The notes under the pieces were generated by a model that had not been told where the DNA came from, ran no database searches, and worked only from the letters and a program-made list of their open reading frames with translations. The position numbers and the translations under genes are program-made. DNA of 64,000 nt from Alphaproteobacteria bacterium. GTDB taxonomy: Bacteria; Pseudomonadota; Alphaproteobacteria; SHVP01. Positions 9,648 to 18,658 of this stretch are shown in pieces; the first letter of the stretch is position 1; each line of letters opens with the position of its first letter. The stretch spans positions 620,001-684,000 of the forward strand of contig JAVJOO010000005.1 in NCBI GenBank assembly GCA_040216735.1, written 5' to 3'.

Positions 9648-11036
9648 ATGGATCCTGTACTGCTGGGCGAGATCCTAGCCGGGTCAATGTTTCTCGGCGT
9701 CATCGGCTTTCTGCTCCTTGGCTTCCCTGTAGCCTTCACGCTGGCCGGCGTTTCAATTCTTTTTGTCGTACTAGGAAGTACGCTGGGGGTTTTCGACGTT
9801 TCGAACCTGCGCGCACTGGCGGGTCGGTACACTGGGTACATGCTCAACGAAGTGCTGGTCGCGGTACCACTCTTCATCTTCATGGGCGTGATGCTGGAGC
9901 GCTCGAACATTGCCGAACAACTCCTAACCACCATGAGTCGGCTATTCGGCAACATGCGCGGAGGACTCGGCATTTCGGTAGTGCTGGTGGGCGCACTGCT
10001 GGCGGCTTCGACGGGCGTGGTGGGTGCCACGGTCGTGACGATGGGCCTGATCTCCCTGCCCGCCATGCTGCAGGCACGCTACGACCCTAAGCTCGCATGC
10101 GGGGCGATTTGCGCAAGCGGAACTCTCGGTCAAATCATTCCACCTTCCACCGTGCTGATTTTCATGGGCGACATGATCTCGGGCATGAATAGCCAAGTGC
10201 AGATGAGCCTTGGCAACTTCGCTCCCAAGACCGTTTCGGTCGGCGATCTGTTCGCGGGCGCTCTAATCCCGGGGCTGGTGATGGTTGCGCTGTACATTGC
10301 CTATCTGCTGTACAAGGCCGTTGTCGACCCCACTAGCTGCCCCGCGACCCCGGTACCCGAAGAGGAGCGCGAGGGCCTTGCACTCGAAATCGCCACGGCG
10401 CTGGTGCCGCCGCTCCTACTCGTAGGCGCGGTGCTCGGCTCAATTCTAGGCGGCATCGCTACGCCGACTGAAGCCGCCTCGGTCGGCGCCGTCGGCGCCA
10501 CGGTCCTAGCGGGGCTACGCGGCAAACTGTCGCTATCAATTGTCACTGAGGTTGCCCGCCGAACCGCGGTTATCACCTCGATGATCTTCATCATCCTTTT
10601 TGGCGCCTCGGTCTTTGCAATCGTCTTCCGCCAACTTGGCGGCGGCGACCTCGTAGCCGAATTCCTGCGCGAAATGCCGGGCGGCGCGACGGGAGCGATG
10701 ATCTCGGTGATGGTAATCATGTTCGTGCTGGGGTTCATCCTCGACACATTCGAGATCATCTTTATTGTCCTGCCCATCACGGCCCCGACACTCCTAATGC
10801 TCGGCATCGATCCAGTCTGGCTAGGCGTGATGATTGGGGTCAATTTGCAAACCTCGTTCCTTACGCCGCCCTTTGGATTCGCTCTCTTCTATCTGAGAGG
10901 TGTCGCGCCGAACTCGGTCAGTACGATGATGATCTATCGCGGCGCAATACCCTTCGTGGGCCTGCAGATCGCCGCGATCGTTCTCCTGTTCATTTTTCCG
11001 GGCCTCGTGCTTTGGCTGCCCTCGGTGCTGTTCTAA
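9648..11036 (+). CDS. dctM: TRAP transporter large permease (DctM)
   Basis: The 462-residue Na+-coupled transport subunit. It has many hydrophobic helices across its whole length and typical DctM motifs: GFPVAFTLAGVSILFVVLG, VPLFIFMGVMLERSNIAEQLL, ICASGTLGQIIPPSTVLIFMGDMI, GIATPTEAASVGAVGA and LQTSFLTPPFGFALFYLRGVAP. The ATG follows dctQ by 6 nt. With dctP and dctQ it forms a complete transporter, probably for a carboxylic acid given the TakP-like binding protein. There is no catabolic gene in the same operon to identify the substrate. Confidence 0.95.
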   Translation: MDPVLLGEILAGSMFLGVIGFLLLGFPVAFTLAGVSILFVVLGSTLGVFDVSNLRALAGRYTGYMLNEVLVAVPLFIFMGVMLERSNIAEQLLTTMSRLFGNMRGGLGISVVLVGALLAASTGVVGATVVTMGLISLPAMLQARYDPKLACGAICASGTLGQIIPPSTVLIFMGDMISGMNSQVQMSLGNFAPKTVSVGDLFAGALIPGLVMVALYIAYLLYKAVVDPTSCPATPVPEEEREGLALEIATALVPPLLLVGAVLGSILGGIATPTEAASVGAVGATVLAGLRGKLSLSIVTEVARRTAVITSMIFIILFGASVFAIVFRQLGGGDLVAEFLREMPGGATGAMISVMVIMFVLGFILDTFEIIFIVLPITAPTLLMLGIDPVWLGVMIGVNLQTSFLTPPFGFALFYLRGVAPNSVSTMMIYRGAIPFVGLQIAAIVLLFIFPGLVLWLPSVLF

Positions 11037-11065
11037 GCAACTGCCCGACCGAACAGGACGATGTT

Positions 11066-11668
11066 CTAGGTCGCTACCTTTAGGTCGCCCGCCGCAATCC
11101 GCTTCAAGGTTTCAATCAAAAACGGCTTCTCGCGGTCTTGTACCCGCGCGGCCAGCGATTCGGGCGTGTCGTCCGGCGCAACCGAAACGGTTGCCTGTGC
11201 CAGAATGGGACCGCGGTCATATTCCGCATCCACGAGGTGCACGGTCACGCCGGTCTCGCGCTCGCCAGCCTCCAGGACCGCTGTGTGAACCCGCATGCCG
11301 TACATGCCGGACCCGCCGAACTTGGGCAACAGCGCGGGATGAGTGTTAACGATACGGCCCTTGAACGCACTCAATACCTCGGGGCCGATTTTCTTCAGAT
11401 AGCCCACCAGGACCACAAGCTCAACGTCGGCCGCCACTAGCGCCGTTCGAACCGCGGCATCCGCGGCGGCGTCGCTTCCTTCGGTCTTGGCACTGATATG
11501 CCGGGCCGCAATCCCTAAATGAGCGGCGCGTTCGAACGCACCCGACGCAGCATTGTTGCCGATCAGCAGGACGGGGTCGAAGGGGAGATCGCCCGACCGG
11601 CAGGCACGGGCCACCGCCTCGAAGGTCGTCCCGGCGCCGGAAGCGAGGAACGCGATCCTGCGACTCAT
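11066..11668 (-). CDS. purN: phosphoribosylglycinamide formyltransferase
   Basis: Formylates GAR with 10-formyl-THF in purine biosynthesis. The 200-residue protein begins ASGAGTTFEAVARA. It contains VLVGYLKKIGPEVLSAFKGRIVNTHPALLPKFGG with the catalytic Asn and His, and TVHLVDAEYDRGPILAQ with the catalytic Asp. The gene lies 13 nt downstream of parC on the same strand and is probably its operon partner. The usual partner purM is not in the window. It converges with dctM. Confidence 0.95.
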   Translation of the reverse strand: MSRRIAFLASGAGTTFEAVARACRSGDLPFDPVLLIGNNAASGAFERAAHLGIAARHISAKTEGSDAAADAAVRTALVAADVELVVLVGYLKKIGPEVLSAFKGRIVNTHPALLPKFGGSGMYGMRVHTAVLEAGERETGVTVHLVDAEYDRGPILAQATVSVAPDDTPESLAARVQDREKPFLIETLKRIAAGDLKVAT

Positions 11669-11681
11669 CGGCGGGCTCGGC

Positions 11682-13946
<2,265 letters not shown>

Positions 13947-14006
13947 GTCTTAGGTCCCAGTCTTAGGGGTTAAAGTCTTACGGTTGAAGTCGGGGTTGAA
14001 GAAGAC

Positions 14007-14032
14007 CCCTCCCCCAGCGAACCGGGGGAGGG
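14007..14032. repeat. G/C-rich hairpin between recO and parC
   Basis: Perfect 9-bp arms CCCTCCCCC / GGGGGAGGG enclose an 8-nt loop. No U-tract follows on either strand, so it is not a convincing intrinsic terminator. The same arm motif recurs at 15061-15084, on the other side of recO, which suggests a dispersed palindromic element. Confidence 0.6.
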
Positions 14033-14070
14033 AGAGACACGTCTCTGAGAAGTACCTTTGCAACGGGCAC

Positions 14071-14817
14071 TTATATACCAGATGTTGTAGCAGAAAGCGA
14101 AAGACGATCTACAAGTCGTAGCCGGGCCGGTGGAAGATGCCCGCCGTGGGGCTCCAGCACGTGGTGGGCGAGGAAATGTCCGGTGAGCGTCAATCCGGCG
14201 ACCAGCGCCCCGGTATCGGGTGCCGCTGCAGGCGCATCGGCCCGCAGGAAATCGGGCAAGGCCAAGAGTTTGTCGCGGTAGGGCGCGCCGGCCTCGGCCG
14301 ATACCGCGCGCCCCGAGCGCGGCGATACGTAGATCAGATTATCGACGACTCCGGTCGCGGCGCACTGCGCGAGGTCCAGGCCATAGCCGAGGTCGGCCAA
14401 GAGCGCGAGTTCCCAGCGCACATAGGCGCGCACCCACGCCGGATCGCGGTCGAGCGCATCCAGCAGCGCACAGAAATCGGCGTAGACCTCGGGGTGGCTT
14501 TCGCGTTCGGGCAACGCGGCCTGGACCACGGCGGCGGCGGCGGTAAGCGCGCCCAGGCGGCCCGCATCGTCGAGCCAGGCGGCCGCGCGGGCAGCGGCAA
14601 GTTCGACCGCGAAACTGCCCAACTGTTCGTCGAGCCGACCGCGCCAGGTGACCGACACCTGGTTGCCGACCTGCAGGTTGCCGCGCTGGCGCCGCCCCGC
14701 CCCGCCGCGCACCAACCCCGCATGGCGGCCGTGCCCAGGCGTCAGCACATGCAAGATCGCGGCGCTTTCGCCGTACTTGCGCACCGACAGGACGATGGCG
14801 TCGTCAGTCCACTGCAT
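14071..14817 (-). CDS. recO: DNA repair protein RecO
   Basis: A RecFOR-pathway mediator that loads RecA on gapped DNA. The 248-residue protein has the RecO N-terminal OB fold (MQWTDDAIVLSVRKYGESAAILHVLTPGHGRHAGLVRGGAG). The helical C-terminal half includes YVRWELALLADLGYGLDLAQCAATG, normal for alphaproteobacterial RecO. Typical gene order would place era directly upstream. Here 3.8 kb of accessory genes and repeats separate them, so recO must use its own promoter in the 14818-15297 gap. Confidence 0.92.
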   Translation of the reverse strand: MQWTDDAIVLSVRKYGESAAILHVLTPGHGRHAGLVRGGAGRRQRGNLQVGNQVSVTWRGRLDEQLGSFAVELAAARAAAWLDDAGRLGALTAAAAVVQAALPERESHPEVYADFCALLDALDRDPAWVRAYVRWELALLADLGYGLDLAQCAATGVVDNLIYVSPRSGRAVSAEAGAPYRDKLLALPDFLRADAPAAAPDTGALVAGLTLTGHFLAHHVLEPHGGHLPPARLRLVDRLSLSATTSGI

Positions 14818-14831
14818 AATTTTTTGTGCCG

Positions 14832-14853
14832 AACGAAGCCAAAAAAGCGTTTG
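14832..14853. repeat. 22-bp direct repeat, copy 1
   Basis: The core AACGAAGCCAAA, three variable bases and GCGTTTG recurs 51 nt further on. The two copies differ only at the three middle bases. A degenerate third match (AAACAAAGCCAA) lies near 14972. The function is unknown. Confidence 0.55.
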
Positions 14854-14882
14854 GAATCAATGGCCCACCTGCGAATACGCCA

Positions 14883-14904
14883 AACGAAGCCAAATCGGCG
14901 TTTG
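14883..14904. repeat. 22-bp direct repeat, copy 2
   Basis: Second copy of the AACGAAGCCAAA-N3-GCGTTTG repeat. Here CAAACG (from 14881) and CGTTTG also form inverted arms around a 12-nt centre. Confidence 0.55.
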
Positions 14905-15060
14905 TTTTCATAGGGTTAAACCCAAATCGGGTGCCGGAAATGCCGGCCCTCGCCCCACAAGCGTTTCGCCGAAACAAAGCCAACTGCCGCAGTTTTCCTG
15001 GGTTTTCCTTGTCGGTCGCGGCGGGATCGCCGGCCGTCGTTGGGTACGACCCCCTCCCTG

Positions 15061-15084
15061 CCCTCCCCCTTGATGAGGGGAGGG
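15061..15084. repeat. G/C-rich hairpin upstream of recO
   Basis: Perfect 8-bp arms CCCTCCCC / GGGGAGGG enclose an 8-nt loop. It is related in sequence to the hairpin at 14007-14032, so the two elements bracket recO. Confidence 0.55.
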
Positions 15085-15297
15085 ATTTGCGTCCGGCGGT
15101 ATCGGGAAGGGAGCGAAACGACGTCAAACCGGTGTTCGGGCCGCGGGCCCACCTCGCGTTAACGGAAAACGATCACCCGAGTCTAGTCGCGATCGGGGTG
15201 CGCGGGCGAATCACCTTCTCTGTCCCCAAATGCGCTCTGGCCGACGCATAGGACGGTCCATACGTCTCGAAACATTGAATTAGCAATTAGCAAACCA

Positions 15298-15576
15298 TTG
15301 CCCCAAACGTCGATTGCGATTAGTAAAGAAGCTGCGGGTGCGCTTCGGCGGATGCCACAGTCGACGGGCATGCGGATCACCGCCAAGATCCGTCGGTATG
15401 CGGACGATCCAGCAAGCCTTGCCAACAACGTTACCGCCATGATCGGGCAACCCGGCGTGTATCGGTTGCGCGTGGGCGATTGGCGGGTCGTTTTCGACCT
15501 GCACGACGCTGGCACCGTGCACGTGCGGTGGATCGGGCCGCGCGGCGCGGCATGCCGGCAAGGGAGGGGAGTATGA
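15298..15576 (+). CDS. RelE/ParE-superfamily toxin
   Basis: The 92-residue protein fits the type II toxin fold. It has an N-terminal helix (SKEAAGALRRMPQSTGMRITAKI) followed by the strand pattern NNVTAMIGQPGVYRLRVGDWRVVFDLHDAGTVHVRWIGPRG, in which YRLRVGDWRVVF is the RelE signature. Members of this family usually cleave mRNA on the ribosome. The listed start is TTG; the frame stays open upstream, so a different start is possible. The stop codon overlaps the ATG of the Xre-type partner by 4 nt. Toxin-first order is as in HigBA-like pairs. Confidence 0.82.
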   Translation: MPQTSIAISKEAAGALRRMPQSTGMRITAKIRRYADDPASLANNVTAMIGQPGVYRLRVGDWRVVFDLHDAGTVHVRWIGPRGAACRQGRGV

Positions 15577-15962
15577 CCAAGGTTCAGTTCATTCGAACGT
15601 CAAAAGGCGGCGACCTCGCGATTTTACCGCGCGCCGACTATGAGGTATTGGTTCGGGAGGCCGCGCGCCACGATGCCGCAAAGGAACGGCGTGCGGCGCA
15701 GCGGCGCACCAAGAAGTTGCGGGACGACGCCCTCCCGTTCGACGTGGTGGAGGCCATCGTCGCCGGAACCTCGCCCCTGCGCGCATGGCGCGACTACGCC
15801 GGCATGACCGCCGCCGAGGTCGCAGCGGCGGCAGGGATCAGCGCGGGCTATCTCTCGCAAATCGAGACCGGGAAACGCGCGGGCACGCTGCGGGTGCTGC
15901 GGGCGATTGCCGCGGCGCTGGGGATTGAGCTTGCGGACCTGACCGGGGAGTCGTTCGCGTAA
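15573..15962 (+). CDS. Xre-family HTH antitoxin
   Basis: The 129-residue protein carries a C-terminal Xre helix-turn-helix at about residues 65-120 (YAGMTAAEVAAAAGISAGYLSQIETGKRAGTLRVLRAIAAALGI). The basic, Ala/Arg-rich N-terminal half (AILPRADYEVL) probably holds the toxin-binding part. The start is the ATG inside the overlap with the toxin stop codon (gggaggggagtATGA), preceded by a strong purine-rich ribosome-binding site. It should neutralise the RelE-type toxin and repress the operon. A palindromic repeat follows immediately. Confidence 0.85.
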   Translation: MTKVQFIRTSKGGDLAILPRADYEVLVREAARHDAAKERRAAQRRTKKLRDDALPFDVVEAIVAGTSPLRAWRDYAGMTAAEVAAAAGISAGYLSQIETGKRAGTLRVLRAIAAALGIELADLTGESFA

Positions 15963-15963
15963 G

Positions 15964-16007
15964 CGTCCTTCGGGACGCGCCCTGGCGGGCGCGCCTCAGG
16001 ATGAGGT
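15964..16007. repeat. REP-like palindromic element between the antitoxin and STAND genes
   Basis: Reads TCCTTCGGGACGCGCCC - tgg - CGGGCGCGCCTCAGGATGAGG. GC-rich arms flank a short loop and it ends in TCAGGATGA(G). The flanks CCTTCG and CTCAGGATGA match those of the two elements at 18471-18654, so the three belong to one family of alphaproteobacterial intergenic palindromes. It lies between convergent genes and might also end transcription of either. Confidence 0.6.
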
Positions 16008-16041
16008 TGTTTGTGAGGGGGGCTGCGCCGGTGGCGCGGTC

Positions 16042-18435
16042 TCACGACGGATCGGATGTCTCACCCCGATCCAACGACCCGCGCGTTTGGTCTAGGACTT
16101 TTTCCAACAGGTTGAACATTCGGGCCGGAGGGCTTTGCGGCGCCTGTTCGACGAATGGGCGCACGAGTTCCGCCCCTTCCTCGAACGACGCGATGGCGTC
16201 GGCCACGCGGCCCGCCGCCCGGAGGATTTGCCCCCGCGCGCCCAGGCTCGTCGCCAGGTCGGGGGCGTAGCGCGCTGGGTTTGCCGACGCAAGGCCACGG
16301 TAGACCTTCACTGCCTCCTCCACCGCCGCCAGCGCCTCGGCATGGCGGCCCGCATCGGACAGGCGGTTCGACAGATTGTTCAGGCTAGTCGCCAGCTCGG
16401 GGGCGTAGCGCGCTGGGTTTTCCGACGCCAGGCCACGGCGAATCTCCACCGCCTCCTCGATCGCCGCCAGCGCCTCGGTATTGCGGCCCGCATCGGACAG
16501 GCGGAGCGACAGATTGTTCAGGTTCGACGCCAGGTCGGGGGCGTAGCGCGCCGGGTTTTCCGACGCCAGGCCGCGGCGAATCGCCACCGCCTCCTCCACC
16601 GCCGCCAGCGCCTCGGCATTGCGGCCCGCATCGGACAGGCAGCCCGACAGGTTGTTCAGGCTACCCGCCAGGTCGGGGGCGAAGCGCGCCGGGTTTGCCG
16701 ACGCTAGGCCACGGTAGACCTTCACCGCCTCCTCGATCGCCGCCAGCGCCTCGGCGTGGCGGCCCGCAGCGGACAGATGGACCGACAGGTTGTTCAGGCT
16801 ACTCGCTAGGTCGGGGGCGAAGCGCGCCGGGTTTTCAGACGCCAGGCCACGGTTGACCTTCACCGCCTCCTCGATCGCCGCCAGCGCCTCGGCGGAACGA
16901 CCCGCGGCGGACAGGTCATTCGACAGGTTGTTGAGAAAGACCGCTTTATTCTCGGGCTCGTCCTCCGTACCGACCAGGTGCTGCCGCGCCTCGATCATCG
17001 CGCGGAGGAACCCCTGTGTCGGCGCGCGCTGCGATAGCGTGTCCAAACCAACGAGAAGCTCTCGTGCCTCCAATGTTCCGGCATTGATCGCATGGTCGAC
17101 AAAGCCCTCGAACCATCCGCTCAAGACACCTTCGCCGTTCTGCCCCATCTCCAGGGCGTTTTCGGAATCGTGCATCAGGCGTTCGAGGTTCGTGAGGGGA
17201 AATGCGTCCCGCGATAGATTGATGGCCTGCCATATGATTTCAGCCGGCGGAGAAAATTTCTCGTGTTGGCGCAGAACATGCACAACCAACGCCGCGGCCA
17301 ACACATCGGGTTCCGGCGGCGGAAAGCGATAGGGTGTGCCGGACTCCTCCTCAGTGCCCTTCCAAAGGCCCACCTTGTCGAGCTTTGGCGTAAGATCGGC
17401 GGCAGACGGCACCGCTGGCGGCCCGTCGGATTCATGGATCGCTTGCAACTGTTCGGAAACGAGACCGCCCGTCATCGCAGCATGCGCGCTGAGCAGTGGG
17501 AGAGCCCAGGCGTCGAGGCCGACGGTTGCGCTTTCGCTGATCTCTCGCAGTTTTTGCAACTCGCGCTCCGCGAGTGCGACGATGATGTCACGACCGCGAA
17601 TGCCGAAGGTTGCGCTTTGACCCGCAGTGCGTTTCCAATGATCGGCGTGATGGACCGCCGCGGCCGCGATGTAGAGCGGTCGGCGGTTCTCAGCCGCACC
17701 GGAGTCGAACCAGGCGCGGAACATCTGCCGTTCGACGGCGGGCGCGCTGACGTCGATGACGCGATTGGCCTCCGCCAGCAGCGCCTCGAACATAGCGTAG
17801 GCGTCACGTGGACTGTCGTCCAAGGGGAGCGGCGTTGCGTCGAAAATGCCGGAGTCCTTTAGCCCGGTCCGATCCAGCCACGCCTCGAGCGGATCGCGCG
17901 ACAGCAGCAAAATGCGAAAGCGCTTGAGCTTTTTGAACGACGGATTGGCACGTTCGGCCTCGACAACCTTGAGGAACTCCCGGACCGCATCAATGTCGTG
18001 CTCGGGATAGTCGACGATCAGGAGCGTACCGTTCTTGCCCGAGTCGTAGGAAGCCGCCGTTCTGAGCGAATGGGTGAAGCCAGCCGACCATTTCTTCGTT
18101 CTCAGGTCTGTGGCGAGCTTGGCGGCGAGCGCGGTCTTGCCGACGCCGCCTTCGCCGCTGAGTACTTTGACCGAGGCAAGCCGGTCGGACGTAGCCCAGG
18201 CGACGAGCGCGTTGAGCGCCGCCTCGCGGCCTCGAAAAGCACTACCGAGGTTCCGCCAACTCAGGAGTGCGGCAAAGCTAGGCTGGCCGACCGGCAGCGG
18301 ATCGGGGTTGTATCCCGCGCTGAGTTCGACGCGCGGCGGCTGGTTCTTGCCGCCAAAGTTGAACTGAAACAGCGTGCCCGACGCGAAACTAAACGAGGCG
18401 CCCGTCACCGAAAACGGTGTGATGCTGAACGGCAT
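16042..18435 (-). CDS. STAND-type NTPase with C-terminal 46-residue TPR array
   Basis: The 797-residue protein starts with a Phe/Ser-rich, beta-prone segment (residues 3-28, PFSITPFSVTGASFSF...) that matches no effector domain I know. A P-loop NTPase follows, with Walker A GEGGVGKT (94-101), Walker B LLIVDYPEH (Asp142) and RILLLSRDP. A helical region leads to about five 46-residue TPR units (~500-730) of the form SLNNLS..LS.AGR.AEALAAIEEAV, then one degenerate unit. This layout (N-terminal tag, STAND ATPase, repeat sensor) is that of NLR-like signalling and defence proteins. The ATG has a good Shine-Dalgarno sequence (aggggg). It sits between recO and era beside a toxin-antitoxin pair. The ligand and output are unknown. 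Confidence 0.8.
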   Translation of the reverse strand: MPFSITPFSVTGASFSFASGTLFQFNFGGKNQPPRVELSAGYNPDPLPVGQPSFAALLSWRNLGSAFRGREAALNALVAWATSDRLASVKVLSGEGGVGKTALAAKLATDLRTKKWSAGFTHSLRTAASYDSGKNGTLLIVDYPEHDIDAVREFLKVVEAERANPSFKKLKRFRILLLSRDPLEAWLDRTGLKDSGIFDATPLPLDDSPRDAYAMFEALLAEANRVIDVSAPAVERQMFRAWFDSGAAENRRPLYIAAAAVHHADHWKRTAGQSATFGIRGRDIIVALAERELQKLREISESATVGLDAWALPLLSAHAAMTGGLVSEQLQAIHESDGPPAVPSAADLTPKLDKVGLWKGTEEESGTPYRFPPPEPDVLAAALVVHVLRQHEKFSPPAEIIWQAINLSRDAFPLTNLERLMHDSENALEMGQNGEGVLSGWFEGFVDHAINAGTLEARELLVGLDTLSQRAPTQGFLRAMIEARQHLVGTEDEPENKAVFLNNLSNDLSAAGRSAEALAAIEEAVKVNRGLASENPARFAPDLASSLNNLSVHLSAAGRHAEALAAIEEAVKVYRGLASANPARFAPDLAGSLNNLSGCLSDAGRNAEALAAVEEAVAIRRGLASENPARYAPDLASNLNNLSLRLSDAGRNTEALAAIEEAVEIRRGLASENPARYAPELATSLNNLSNRLSDAGRHAEALAAVEEAVKVYRGLASANPARYAPDLATSLGARGQILRAAGRVADAIASFEEGAELVRPFVEQAPQSPPARMFNLLEKVLDQTRGSLDRGETSDPS
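16249..16938 (-). repeat. tandem 138-bp repeat array encoding TPR units
   Basis: Five head-to-tail 138-bp units lie inside the STAND gene. GTTGTTCAGG-type landmarks recur at 16375, 16513, 16651, 16789 and 16927, exactly 138 bp apart. By eye, the two units at 16375-16512 and 16513-16650 differ at about 13 of 138 positions. A sixth, degenerate unit lies below 16249. High identity at the DNA level points to recent expansion or homogenisation. Confidence 0.88.
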
Positions 18436-18470
18436 TCCATCCCCCTACAACCAGGAGTTTAGCGCGGGCG

Positions 18471-18529
18471 GCCCTTCGACTCAGCCTTAATCGCCGTGGT
18501 CGGCGATTGAGGCTGGCTCAGGATGACGG
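18471..18529. repeat. REP-like palindrome, copy 1
   Basis: A 59-bp element running from GCCCTTCGACT to CTCAGGATGACGG around arms CAGCCTTAATCGCCG / CGGCGATTGAGGCTG, which have a single mismatch that a G-U pair would tolerate. It lies between the start of the STAND gene and the end of era, 125 bp from copy 2. Confidence 0.75.
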
Positions 18530-18595
18530 TTTTGTTTTTGGGCGGCTTGGGTCCGGTGGCTGGGTCCGGTGTGCGGGGCCGGTGTTTGCGGCCGG

Positions 18596-18654
18596 GCCCT
18601 TCGACTCAGCCTTAATCGCCGCGGGCGGCGATTAAGGCTGGCTCAGGATGACGG
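18596..18654. repeat. REP-like palindrome, copy 2
   Basis: Same 59-bp element as at 18471. The arms at 18607-18621 and 18626-18640 are perfectly complementary over 15 bp, with a CGGG loop. It ends 4 nt before the era stop codon, so the hairpin could also protect or terminate the era transcript. Confidence 0.78.
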
Positions 18655-18658
18655 GGTT

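Larger units (their letters stand above)
14818..15297. other. 480-nt gene-free region upstream of recO
   Basis: I see no credible gene. An open frame crosses it on the plus strand, but its translation is the read-through of short repeats (NEAKKAF, NEAKSAF) and has no family character. The region holds a 22-bp direct repeat and a G/C hairpin, annotated separately. It presumably also contains the recO promoter (minus strand) and the promoter of the toxin-antitoxin pair (plus strand). I could not assign either promoter with confidence. Confidence 0.6.

Noticed and set aside
9648-11036. Frequent CTA leucine codons in dctM as a sign of recent transfer
   Set aside because: hemB and other core genes also use CTA often enough that the difference is not convincing by eye.
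14826-15251. 141-codon plus-strand frame upstream of the toxin gene
   Set aside because: Its translation follows short repeats (NEAKKAF/NEAKSAF) and the G/C hairpin. I see no family or ribosome-binding site.
16249-16938. Regular 138-bp repeats as a possible CRISPR array
   Set aside because: Units are contiguous without spacers, lie in a coding frame and encode TPRs.
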